Shown here in pieces: positions 1 through 5,607 of a DNA stretch of 5,607 bases. The notes beneath the pieces are model-generated. The model saw only the letters and a program-made list of their open reading frames with translations. It ran no database searches and was not told the DNA's origin. The stretch lies in NCBI GenBank assembly GCA_021202835.1, contig JAJQCI010000157.1:1-5607 (forward strand), read 5' to 3'. The stretch is from Clostridiales bacterium. GTDB taxonomy: Bacteria > Bacillota > Clostridia > Lachnospirales > CAG-274. The stretch's first letter is position 1, and each line of letters starts with the position of its first letter. A program made the translations under genes and the position numbers.

Positions 1-107
1 ATCATGAGGTGGAATTTTACGAAAATGTGAAAGTCACGAATCTGCGTAAACATTGCTTTTGCCGAAAAGCTTCCAAATTTTTTATTGTGAATTTTTCATC
101 ATTCCAC
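1..107. other. Left-edge stretch with no supported gene
   Basis: No convincing gene is visible before the promoter at 108. One + frame is open from position 3 to a TAA at 141-143. Its translation (start HEVEFYENVK) resembles no family I know, and it runs through the promoter. A - strand frame from an ATG at 53-51 is open to the left edge but has no ribosome binding site. Either could be the tail or head of a gene outside the window. A weak 6-bp stem (GCTTTT 55-60, AAAAGC 65-70, loop GCCG) is followed by six T at 78-83. It might be a poor terminator for an upstream + strand gene, but the stem is too short to call. Confidence 0.4.
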
Positions 108-136
108 TTGTTAAATATTCGTGTATGTGATAAAAT
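108..136 (+). promoter_or_regulatory. Sigma-A-type promoter of the polysaccharide operon
   Basis: The -35 box is TTGTTA (108-113, 4 of 6 consensus bases). After exactly 17 bases comes a -10 box TAAAAT (131-136, 5 of 6). TG at 128-129 makes it an extended -10 promoter. Transcription should start near 142-144, giving a leader of about 40 nt before the ATG at 182. It is the only good promoter found upstream of the three-gene operon, and the genes are packed too closely for an obvious internal one. That a housekeeping sigma factor reads it is inferred from the match. Confidence 0.7.
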
Positions 137-149
137 GAAGTAACATACA
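122..149. promoter_or_regulatory. Operator-like inverted repeat over the -10 box
   Basis: TGTATGT (122-128) and ACATACA (143-149) are perfect inverted copies separated by 14 bases. The arm centres lie 21 bp apart, two turns of the helix, so a dimeric regulator could contact both arms on one face. The repeat brackets the -10 box (131-136), and its right arm covers the expected transcription start, a position where a bound protein would normally repress. No regulator gene is seen in the window, and a 7-bp palindrome in AT-rich DNA can arise by chance. Confidence 0.35.
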
Positions 150-181
150 GGTGAGAATATTGAAGGAAAAGAGGTAAAGGA

Positions 182-2029
182 ATGAATAAAAACAAAAAAG
201 AAGTAAATGGGACGGATATTGCCGTTTCTTTAATACTCGGGTTTATAATCGTTATCGTTCCCCTTATTGTAAGGCTGGCGGTTGTTAAAATATCCGGCGA
301 CGAATACGGAACTGTCAGAAGCAGCACTGCAAGCAATGACGTTTTCATATACTGCAAAAGCAGGGCTTTAATTGTGGCCGTTGTTGTTTTGCTTATTGTT
401 TTGGGGCTTGACCTTTTGACTGATTTCGGAAAAAAGAAGATATATTTTAAACACCCCTTTATTATAGCCGGGGGAGCTTACGGCGTTTTTGCCTTGCTTT
501 CAACACTTTTTTCCTCTTATAAGCATACGGCGTTAAGCGGTGTGACGGAAAGATATGAAGGGGTTTTGGTTTTACTTTGTTATATCGCCCTGTTTATGGT
601 TATGTTTCATTTTGTCAAAAATGTCAAAAAGCTGAATTTCTTTATGGGCTGTCTTATGCTGTCTGCGTTTTTGGTTGGGCTTGTGGGCATAGGCCAGTTT
701 TTGGGCTTTGATATTTTTAAAACCGACTTTGTCACAAAGCTTATTTACGGCAGCTATTATAATGAGGGAAATACTCTGTCGGTTAAGTATGAAAACATAT
801 ATTCCACTCTTTACAATCCCAACTGTGTGGGCAGTTTTTTTGCCCTTATGCTTCCGGTGTTTTTGCTGCCTGCTTTGCTTCTTCCTTTAAAAAACAGGCT
901 TAAATACGGTTGTATTGTTTTAACGGTTGTTTGTGTTATAAACGTTGTGGGAAGCGGCTCCGCCGGCTCTCTTTTGGGTCTTGGCTCGTCGGCTGTTGTT
1001 ATTGTATTAACGGGGCTGTTTTACTGCATCAAAAAAGGCACATTTAAAAAGATAAGCCCTGTGGGCGCCGGAATAACCGTTATTGCGGCGGCTGTTATTT
1101 TGGTTTTCGGTGTGGCTGTTGTTAAAACAGACAGCTTCAGCTTTCAAAAGGTTCAGGTTATATTTGATGTTTTAAGCGGCAAAACCGTACAGGAAAGTCC
1201 TTATTTTTACAGAGATTTTTATATCGACGGCGATAAGGGGGTTATAAAAACAGCCTACTTTGACGTCGAGGTTTCAAAGGCTGACGGTGAGCCTCTTCTG
1301 ACTGTGGACGGCGAAGAGCTGAGCTATACCGGTGTATCGGAGGAGAACGGAGTTATAACATATTCCTACAACGTGCCTTATCTTGAAAGATCCTGCGTTA
1401 TGTTTGCAGATGATGTTATTTATTTTGAGGGCTTTGACGGTTTGACAACAGTAGATTTTATGTTCAGAGAGACTGAAAACGGCCTTACCGGCGTTGTAAG
1501 AAACGGCGAAAGCTATGACCTTGACACCGAAGTGGAACATATGGGCTTTGAAGGGCTTGAATATTTAGGCTCAAGCAGAGGCTATATATGGTCCAGAAGT
1601 CTGCCTCTTGTTTTTAAGCTTAAAAATTTCATTTTAGGCTCCGGGCCGGATACCTTTGTTTTGGAGTTCCCTCAGACGGATCTTGTGGGGAAAACCAGAT
1701 TTTTGGGTAACCCCTATGTTATAGTGGACAAGCCCCACAATATGTATCTTCAGATTGCAATAAACACAGGGGCTTTTTCTCTTATTGCTTTTATTGCACT
1801 GGCTGTTATATATTTTGTTTCTACGGTTAAGGCCATGCTTAAAAGCAGCAGTAAATATTTGAACATAATAAGGCTCGGGCTTCTTTGGGGCGTTTTGGCA
1901 TATCTTGCCTCGGCAGTTTCAACAGACAGCAATGTTTGCGTTGCTCCGTTATATTGGATTATTTTGGGCTTGGGCTGCAGCCTTAATAAAATAGATTTTT
2001 CGGAAGACCGGGAGGAGACGGAACAATGA
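182..2029 (+). CDS. O-antigen ligase/polymerase-like membrane protein (Wzy_C family)
   Basis: This 615-residue integral membrane protein probably transfers or polymerises undecaprenyl-pyrophosphate-linked glycan on the outer face of the membrane. About 12 hydrophobic segments are visible, near 13-36, 61-79, 92-111, 127-146, 153-175, 211-236, 240-257, 262-283, 291-315, 524-548, 562-580 and 584-600. Lysine-rich loops (80-91, 147-150, 284-290) fit the cytoplasmic side. Family landmarks are RYEG at 124-127, NPN at 212-214, SSRGYIW at 464-470, GSGPDTF at 486-492 and DKPHNMYLQ at 516-524. R124, R466 and H519 all fall on the predicted outer side, like the essential Arg and His residues of WaaL ligases. 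Residues about 316-522 form one large external loop that includes a beta-rich soluble stretch. The start is an ATG with GAGG 7 bases upstream. It is the first gene of the operon and overlaps the next by 4 bases. Ligase, polymerase and O-oligosaccharyltransferase cannot be separated by sequence alone. Confidence 0.85.
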   Translation: MNKNKKEVNGTDIAVSLILGFIIVIVPLIVRLAVVKISGDEYGTVRSSTASNDVFIYCKSRALIVAVVVLLIVLGLDLLTDFGKKKIYFKHPFIIAGGAYGVFALLSTLFSSYKHTALSGVTERYEGVLVLLCYIALFMVMFHFVKNVKKLNFFMGCLMLSAFLVGLVGIGQFLGFDIFKTDFVTKLIYGSYYNEGNTLSVKYENIYSTLYNPNCVGSFFALMLPVFLLPALLLPLKNRLKYGCIVLTVVCVINVVGSGSAGSLLGLGSSAVVIVLTGLFYCIKKGTFKKISPVGAGITVIAAAVILVFGVAVVKTDSFSFQKVQVIFDVLSGKTVQESPYFYRDFYIDGDKGVIKTAYFDVEVSKADGEPLLTVDGEELSYTGVSEENGVITYSYNVPYLERSCVMFADDVIYFEGFDGLTTVDFMFRETENGLTGVVRNGESYDLDTEVEHMGFEGLEYLGSSRGYIWSRSLPLVFKLKNFILGSGPDTFVLEFPQTDLVGKTRFLGNPYVIVDKPHNMYLQIAINTGAFSLIAFIALAVIYFVSTVKAMLKSSSKYLNIIRLGLLWGVLAYLASAVSTDSNVCVAPLYWIILGLGCSLNKIDFSEDREETEQ

Positions 2030-3969
2030 GCGGAGAAAATGAGGTAATGAGCGTAACCGGCAGGTTTAAGGAAACGGTTCTTTATATTGTTTTGGACGCT
2101 GTTATTGTGAATTTGTCTCTTTTAACGGCGCTTACCCTTTGGTACGGGGGAAGTATACCCGGCGGCGGATATATAACGTTTAACACAGACGTTTGGCACT
2201 GGTATTTCTGCGCTGCTCCCTTTGTTTCACTTGTTAATCTGATTGTATATGCTCTTTTCGGGGTTTACAGAAAAATATGGAAATATGCCGACATAGAAGA
2301 GCTTATAAAAATTTTTATAAGCCAGGTTATAATATCGGCTCTTATAATAATTTTTGATGCGGTTTATATAAGCAGGCTGGGCTTTATTGAAATGTCTCAT
2401 AGAATGATAGCCGTTTTTCTTGTTGTAAACACAGTACTTTTTGTGTTTTCGAGGTCAGGCGTTAGATTTATTAAGAGAATGTTTATAAGCCTTGAAAACA
2501 GGTTTGTGAAAAAAGCCGGAATAAAGAGAGTTATGATAATAGGGGCAGGCTACGGCGGCTATAACGCAGTCAGAAGCATAATACAGTCTGCAAAGGGCTA
2601 TGAAAACAGAATGGCGGTTATAATCGTTGACGACGATATGGCTAAAAACAACACCACTATTCACGGCGTCAGAGTAACAAACGATATTGACAATGTTCCC
2701 GTGCTTGCGGAGGAATATAAAATAGATGAAATTATAATTGCCGTTCCTTCCGCCGACAACATTCAGCTTAAGAGAATAATGGAAAACTGCACTAAAACAA
2801 ACTGTTCACTTAAGCTTGTTCCCCCTATGAGCGATGTTTCCGAAGGGGGAAGCTTCAACAGGGTTTTGCAGGAGGTTAAAATTACAGATCTTCTTTTCAG
2901 AGATGAAATTAAAATAAATGTTGATGACGTAAGCGGAAGCCTTAAGGGCAAAACCGTCCTTGTGACAGGGGGCGGCGGCTCAATAGGCTCTGAGCTTTGC
3001 AGGCAGATAGCCAAATTCATACCCAAAAAACTTATAATTTTCGATATATACGAAAACAATGCCTATGAGCTTTACAGTGAGCTTAAAGACAAATACGGCA
3101 GTGATATAGACATAGCTGTGATTATAGGTTCGGTCTGCGACAAGGCTATTGTAAAAAATGTTTTCGAAGTCTATAGACCCCAGGTTATTTTCCATGCGGC
3201 GGCCCATAAGCATGTGCCCCTTATGGAGTTTGTTCCCAAGGAGGCTGTTAAAAACAACGTTTTCGGAACTCTTAACATTGCTCAGGCGGCAGACAGATTT
3301 TCAGTGGAGAGGTTTGTGCTGCTTTCCACCGACAAGGCCGTTAATCCGGCTAATGTAATGGGAGCCACAAAGAGAATTACGGAAATGATTATTCAGCAAA
3401 TCGCCTTAAGGAGCAAGACTAAGTTTATGGCCGTAAGGTTCGGAAATGTTTTGGGTTCAAACGGCTCCGTTATACAAATTTTTAAAAAGCAGATTGCCGA
3501 GGGCGGCCCCTTGAGAGTTACCCACAAGGACATAACCAGATTTTTTATGACTATTCCCGAAGCGGCCAGGCTTGTTTTACAGGCAGGCGGAATGGGCAGC
3601 TCCGGCAGTATATATGTTCTTGACATGGGCGAGCAGGTTAAAATAAATGATCTTGCGGTGAATCTTATAAAGCTTTCCGGCTATAAGCCCTATGAAGATA
3701 TTGACATAGTCTATACAGGTTTAAGGCCGGGGGAAAAGCTCTGTGAGGAGCTTATCACTGAAGAAGAAAAGAAAAGAATTGAGAAAACAAAATATAAGGA
3801 AATCCTTGCTGTAAAGCCCGGTGAGATAGATTCGGAAAAATTCATGGGGCTTTTGAAAAAGCTTTACAGGTCCTGCGGCGACGACAGCGATACTGTGGCG
3901 GTTATTAGGGAAATTGTTCCCAATTTTAAAACCATTGTCAGCGGTGCCGGGAAAGAGACTGTTTATTAA
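2026..3969 (+). CDS. FlaA1/CapD-type membrane nucleotide-sugar 4,6-dehydratase
   Basis: This 647-residue protein has the layout of long-form WbpM/PglF/EpsC enzymes, which convert UDP-GlcNAc to a UDP-4-keto-6-deoxy sugar. Four N-terminal membrane segments (about 17-39, 58-80, 97-114, 126-143) are followed by a first Rossmann-like domain with GAGYGG at 173-178. The catalytic extended short-chain dehydrogenase domain follows, with the NAD(P) motif TGGGGSIGSE at 314-323, HAAAHKHVPLME at 390-401, STDKAVNPANVMGATKR at 434-450, and RFGNVLGSNGSV at 471-482. Catalytic candidates are T435, D436, K437 and K449. M445 stands where most relatives of the superfamily have the active-site Tyr, as in WbpM. The length is normal and the frame is intact. 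The start is the ATG overlapping the previous stop (ATGA), with GGAGGA at 2011-2016 and a 9-base gap. A later ATG at 2047 is worse placed. Translational coupling to the first gene is likely. The substrate is inferred from the family; 5-inverting and 5-retaining forms are not distinguished here. Confidence 0.9.
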   Translation: MSGENEVMSVTGRFKETVLYIVLDAVIVNLSLLTALTLWYGGSIPGGGYITFNTDVWHWYFCAAPFVSLVNLIVYALFGVYRKIWKYADIEELIKIFISQVIISALIIIFDAVYISRLGFIEMSHRMIAVFLVVNTVLFVFSRSGVRFIKRMFISLENRFVKKAGIKRVMIIGAGYGGYNAVRSIIQSAKGYENRMAVIIVDDDMAKNNTTIHGVRVTNDIDNVPVLAEEYKIDEIIIAVPSADNIQLKRIMENCTKTNCSLKLVPPMSDVSEGGSFNRVLQEVKITDLLFRDEIKINVDDVSGSLKGKTVLVTGGGGSIGSELCRQIAKFIPKKLIIFDIYENNAYELYSELKDKYGSDIDIAVIIGSVCDKAIVKNVFEVYRPQVIFHAAAHKHVPLMEFVPKEAVKNNVFGTLNIAQAADRFSVERFVLLSTDKAVNPANVMGATKRITEMIIQQIALRSKTKFMAVRFGNVLGSNGSVIQIFKKQIAEGGPLRVTHKDITRFFMTIPEAARLVLQAGGMGSSGSIYVLDMGEQVKINDLAVNLIKLSGYKPYEDIDIVYTGLRPGEKLCEELITEEEKKRIEKTKYKEILAVKPGEIDSEKFMGLLKKLYRSCGDDSDTVAVIREIVPNFKTIVSGAGKETVY

Positions 3970-3973
3970 GGAG
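3968..3973 (+). promoter_or_regulatory. Ribosome binding site that sets a TTG start
   Basis: AAGGAG (3968-3973) begins on the last two bases of the preceding TAA stop. The GTG that begins the longest frame (3973-3975) shares its first base with this site, so it cannot be the start served by it. TTG at 3979 would leave 5 bases and TTG at 3982 leaves 8, the best spacing. Starting at 3982 gives a protein beginning MYRYVKRAMDI, the usual N-terminus of this transferase family. Confidence 0.7.
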
Positions 3974-3981
3974 TGATTTTG

Positions 3982-4596
3982 TTGTATAGGTATGTAAAGA
4001 GAGCAATGGATATAGCGCTTGCAGCTGTGGGAATTGTTGTTTCGGCTATACCTATGGCGGCGATTGCTATATGTATAAAGGCGGAAACAAAGGGGCCGGT
4101 TATTTTTAAGCAGGACAGAGTGGGAAAGAACAAAAAAATATTTAAAATATTAAAGTTCAGAACTATGTATTCTGACGCACCTATGAATATTCCCACACAT
4201 CTGTTGGGAAATCCCGAAGCTTTTATTACCAAAACGGGAAAAATTTTAAGAAGAACGAGTTTAGATGAACTTCCTCAGCTTTTTAACATAATAAAAGGCG
4301 ATATGAGTATAGTGGGGCCACGGCCGGCTCTTTATAATCAATATGACCTTATAGAGGAAAGAGACAAATACGGGGCAAACAATATTAAGCCCGGGCTTAC
4401 CGGGTATGCCCAGATAAACGGCCGTGACGAGCTGCCTATAGACGTTAAGGCAGCCTATGACGGTGAATATGTAAAAAAAATAGGTTTTTTAACGGATATT
4501 AAAATAATGGCAAAAACATTTATTTCGGTTATAAAGCAGGAGGGAGTAGCCGAAGGGGCGAATGAAGCGGATAATGAAAGACCTCGGAAAGCATAA
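3982..4596 (+). CDS. Undecaprenyl-phosphate phosphoglycosyl transferase (PglC/WcaJ-type sugar transferase)
   Basis: This is the initiating enzyme of a lipid-linked glycan. It moves a sugar-1-phosphate from a UDP-sugar to undecaprenyl phosphate at the inner face of the membrane. The 204 residues (from TTG 3982) match the small monotopic PglC class and lack the extra N-terminal membrane domain of WcaJ/WbaP. KRAMDI (6-11) leads into one hydrophobic stretch (about 10-33) with Pro24, as expected for the re-entrant membrane helix. Then come GPVIFKQDRVGKN (38-50), KFRTMYSDA (58-66), the catalytic Asp-Glu pair in SLDELPQLFN (D95, E96), GDMSIVGPRP (106-115) and KPGLTGYAQINGRDELP (136-152). All motifs are intact. 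The last residues are charged and are encoded inside the hairpin at 4575-4614. Its position after the dehydratase suggests that the 4-keto-6-deoxy sugar, or a derivative made elsewhere, is the first sugar loaded, as in Pgl systems; the true substrate is unknown. Confidence 0.88.
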   Translation: MYRYVKRAMDIALAAVGIVVSAIPMAAIAICIKAETKGPVIFKQDRVGKNKKIFKILKFRTMYSDAPMNIPTHLLGNPEAFITKTGKILRRTSLDELPQLFNIIKGDMSIVGPRPALYNQYDLIEERDKYGANNIKPGLTGYAQINGRDELPIDVKAAYDGEYVKKIGFLTDIKIMAKTFISVIKQEGVAEGANEADNERPRKA

Positions 4597-4614
4597 GCTT
4601 TTCGGGGTCTTTCA
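4575..4614. terminator. Stop-codon hairpin, probable terminator between convergent genes
   Basis: Arms 4575-4592 and 4597-4614 pair over 18 bp, with two G-U wobbles when read from the + strand, around the loop ATAA (4593-4596). The TAA stop of the phosphoglycosyl transferase is the last three loop bases. The outer stem is A-rich on the left and T-rich on the right (GGTCTTTCA), so the core stem is followed by UUUC in the transcript, but there is no long U run on either strand. It lies between two convergent genes and may stop transcription from both sides. Efficiency as an intrinsic terminator is uncertain because of the weak U tract. Confidence 0.65.
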
Positions 4615-4657
4615 CTGTCTGTGGCTATATAATAATATTTGCTTTTTGGGGATGTTG

Positions 4658-5434
4658 TCAGTTTATCCAGCTGAAACGTCGGCAGGCCTTATATATGCCG
4701 TCGTCTTCGGCGTTTGCGGTTATGTAGGAGGCTTTTTGTTTAACCTCGTCTATGGCGTTTCCCATAGCTATGCTTGTCCATTCGGGCTTAAACATATTCA
4801 GGTCGTTTTTTCCGTCTCCGAAAACAACAACATCGCCGAAGTCTCCGCCCAGATAATCTACCATGGCCTTTATGCCTGCCGCTTTGTCGGCCGGCTCAAC
4901 AAATAAATATTCTTTGTGGCCACGGCACCAGGGCAAAGACTTAAGAGCTTCGATTTTTTCTTCTTCGCCGGGAAAACAGGCCACATTAACTTTGAAAATT
5001 TGAGGATAGTCTTTAATATTTAAATTTTTTACGACACGGGTTTCCATATATATGTCATGGGTGGCGTTAAAAAAGCTTTCGTCGGGGGCCAGCCTTATTT
5101 TACTGTTTTCGGGGGAGAAGCCCCATGGTATGTTTTTTGATGTGCATTCTTCTATAAGTGCCGCACATTTGTCATAGTCAAGAGGCTTTATTCCCAGAAG
5201 TCTGTTGTTAATTGTAAGACCGTTTCCGCCGTCGCTTACCATATTTTTAAAGCCCAGCTGCTGCATATAGTCATAGGCCATGGCCTGACTTCTGCCTGTT
5301 GCTATACAGATGAAATGGCCCTGCTCTTCAAGCTTTTTAAGGGCAGCTTTGGCCGAAGCCGGAATATACTGCTTTCCGGGTCTGCCGACAGCTAAGGTTC
5401 CGTCAATATCAAAAAAGAAATACTTTTTTTTCAT
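4658..5434 (-). CDS. Cof-type HAD-IIB family phosphatase
   Basis: This 258-residue cytoplasmic hydrolase belongs to the haloacid dehalogenase superfamily and probably removes phosphate from a sugar phosphate or other small metabolite. Motif I is FFFDIDGTL, with nucleophile D9 and acid/base D11. Motif II is IATGRS with T46, motif III is K184 in PADKAAG, and motif IV is FGDGKND with D207 and D211 for Mg2+. The span between motifs II and III, about 75-180, fits a C2B cap, which defines the Cof/YbjI/YidA group. Length is typical and all catalytic residues are present. The start is an ATG with AAAGGA at 5444-5449 and a 9-base gap. It is transcribed toward the polysaccharide operon from its own consensus promoter, so there is no evidence of a shared role. 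The substrate cannot be read from sequence, since members of this group are often promiscuous. Confidence 0.9.
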   Translation of the reverse strand: MKKKYFFFDIDGTLAVGRPGKQYIPASAKAALKKLEEQGHFICIATGRSQAMAYDYMQQLGFKNMVSDGGNGLTINNRLLGIKPLDYDKCAALIEECTSKNIPWGFSPENSKIRLAPDESFFNATHDIYMETRVVKNLNIKDYPQIFKVNVACFPGEEEKIEALKSLPWCRGHKEYLFVEPADKAAGIKAMVDYLGGDFGDVVVFGDGKNDLNMFKPEWTSIAMGNAIDEVKQKASYITANAEDDGIYKACRRFSWIN

Positions 5435-5454
5435 AGCCGCACATCCTTTCTTTT

Positions 5455-5499
5455 GGATTTAAAATGTTGTTGTTACAGCAATACCGTTCGGATTTAAAA
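5455..5499. repeat. Pair of 10-bp direct repeats in the phosphatase leader
   Basis: GGATTTAAAA occurs at 5455-5464 and again at 5490-5499, a 35-base step. On the - strand mRNA this reads TTTTAAATCC twice between the promoter and the ribosome binding site of the HAD phosphatase. The upstream copy falls in the inner part of a possible leader hairpin. The repeats may be protein or RNA contact sites, but they are AT-rich and short, so chance is possible. Confidence 0.4.
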
Positions 5500-5520
5500 C
5501 ATATCTTTAAGGAACCGCTG
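5476..5520 (-). promoter_or_regulatory. Possible hairpin in the phosphatase mRNA leader
   Basis: In the - strand transcript, CAGCGGU (5520-5514) can pair with AUUGCUG (5482-5476) using two G-U pairs. Inside it, UUAAAG (5510-5505) can pair with UUUUAA (5499-5494) with one G-U pair. The structure would begin a few bases after the expected transcription start and leave the ribosome binding site free. It may be a 5' stabilising element. It matches no riboswitch I recognise, and the pairing is modest. Confidence 0.25.
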
Positions 5521-5530
5521 GTTAATTAAA

Positions 5531-5559
5531 ATTATATTTACCGCAGAAATTTGTGTCAA
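5531..5559 (-). promoter_or_regulatory. Exact-consensus sigma-A promoter of the HAD phosphatase
   Basis: Read on the - strand, TTGACA (5559-5554) is followed after exactly 17 bases by TATAAT (5536-5531). Both boxes match consensus at all six positions. Transcription should begin near 5524, giving a leader of about 90 nt before the ATG at 5434. Strong, housekeeping-type expression is expected unless a repressor or the overlapping promoter interferes. Confidence 0.85.
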
Positions 5560-5565
5560 TATAAA
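5537..5565 (+). promoter_or_regulatory. Candidate divergent promoter interleaved with the phosphatase promoter
   Basis: On the + strand TTTACC (5537-5542, 4 of 6 bases) and TATAAA (5560-5565, 5 of 6) are 17 bases apart. Its -35 box abuts the -10 box of the - strand promoter and its -10 box abuts the other -35, so RNA polymerase could not occupy both at once. A start near 5572 would feed a gene beyond the right edge. The AT-rich setting makes a chance match possible. Confidence 0.45.
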
Positions 5566-5595
5566 TTAGGGAATATGACAAGAAGATAATTTTAC

Positions 5596-5607
5596 AAGAG
5601 GGTAAGG
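5596..5607 (+). promoter_or_regulatory. Ribosome-binding-like sequence at the right edge
   Basis: The window ends in AAGAGGGTAAGG. This closely resembles the AAGAGGTAAAGGA that precedes the ATG of the first operon gene, so a + strand gene probably starts within a few bases after the window. Together with the promoter candidate just upstream, this suggests a divergent neighbour of the phosphatase. The start codon itself is not visible. Confidence 0.4.

Noticed and set aside
3..143. Possible tail of an upstream + strand gene ending at TAA 141-143
   Set aside because: The frame is short, matches no family and includes the operon promoter; its lower half looks non-coding. It cannot be tested without sequence to the left.
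82..357. Hydrophobic - strand frame of 91 codons across the operon promoter
   Set aside because: The apparent membrane protein is the antisense of AT-rich promoter DNA and of the first membrane segment of the ligase-like gene. No supporting start signal is seen.
2763..3213. Overlapping - strand open frames inside the dehydratase gene
   Set aside because: They lie opposite the catalytic dehydratase domain, which has clear family motifs, and they carry no recognisable motifs of their own.
4562..4906. Open + strand frame of 114 codons after the transferase
   Set aside because: It begins inside the transferase, runs through the hairpin and lies antisense to the well-supported HAD phosphatase. 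Its protein resembles no family and it has no suitable ribosome binding site.
5435..5530. Riboswitch in the phosphatase leader
   Set aside because: A modest hairpin can be drawn, but no conserved core of a known riboswitch class is visible and there is no terminator or ribosome-site sequestering partner.
5575..5589. Four-codon frame ATG ACA AGA AGA TAA after the candidate + strand promoter
   Set aside because: It is too short to distinguish from chance, and the sequence before it is a poor ribosome binding site. A leader peptide is not supported.

Overview
The window reads as chromosomal DNA of a moderately low-GC Gram-positive bacterium, most likely a Clostridia-type Firmicute. The signs are AGA/AGG-rich arginine usage, many ATA and TTT codons, strong AGGAGG-like ribosome binding sites, sigma-A-type promoters close to consensus, and gene families that match Firmicutes surface-polysaccharide loci. 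I cannot name the species. I see no RNA genes, CRISPR arrays, insertion sequences or phage genes.

Layout: (1) Positions 1-181 are a leader region with no supported gene. It holds an extended -10 promoter (108-136) whose -10 box and expected start site are straddled by a 7-bp inverted repeat. (2) Positions 182-4596 are a tight three-gene operon on the + strand. The genes are a polytopic O-antigen ligase/polymerase-like protein (Wzy_C/WaaL type), a membrane-anchored FlaA1/CapD-type nucleotide-sugar 4,6-dehydratase, and a PglC/WcaJ-type phosphoglycosyl transferase. The first two overlap by 4 bases (ATGA). The third starts 12 bases after the second ends, probably at a TTG. (3) An 18-bp hairpin whose loop is ATAA, containing the stop codon of the third gene, closes the operon at 4575-4614. 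(4) A convergent HAD phosphatase of the Cof type lies on the - strand (4658-5434). It is driven by an exact TTGACA-N17-TATAAT promoter and has a leader of about 90 nt with a possible hairpin and a 10-bp direct repeat. (5) The right edge holds a probable + strand promoter interleaved with the phosphatase promoter, and a ribosome-binding-like sequence at the very end. A divergent gene probably starts just outside the window.

The operon contains the two ends of an undecaprenyl-linked glycan pathway. The dehydratase would make a UDP-4-keto-6-deoxy sugar precursor, the phosphoglycosyl transferase would load a sugar-1-phosphate onto undecaprenyl phosphate, and the ligase-like protein would polymerise or transfer the lipid-linked glycan outside the membrane. 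Glycosyltransferases, aminotransferase, acetyltransferase and flippase are absent here and must be encoded elsewhere, or the product is very simple. Nothing in the window is clearly a new system. The most useful second looks are the regulatory architecture at both ends, the stop-codon hairpin, the large extracellular domain of the ligase-like protein and the question of what this minimal gene set makes.
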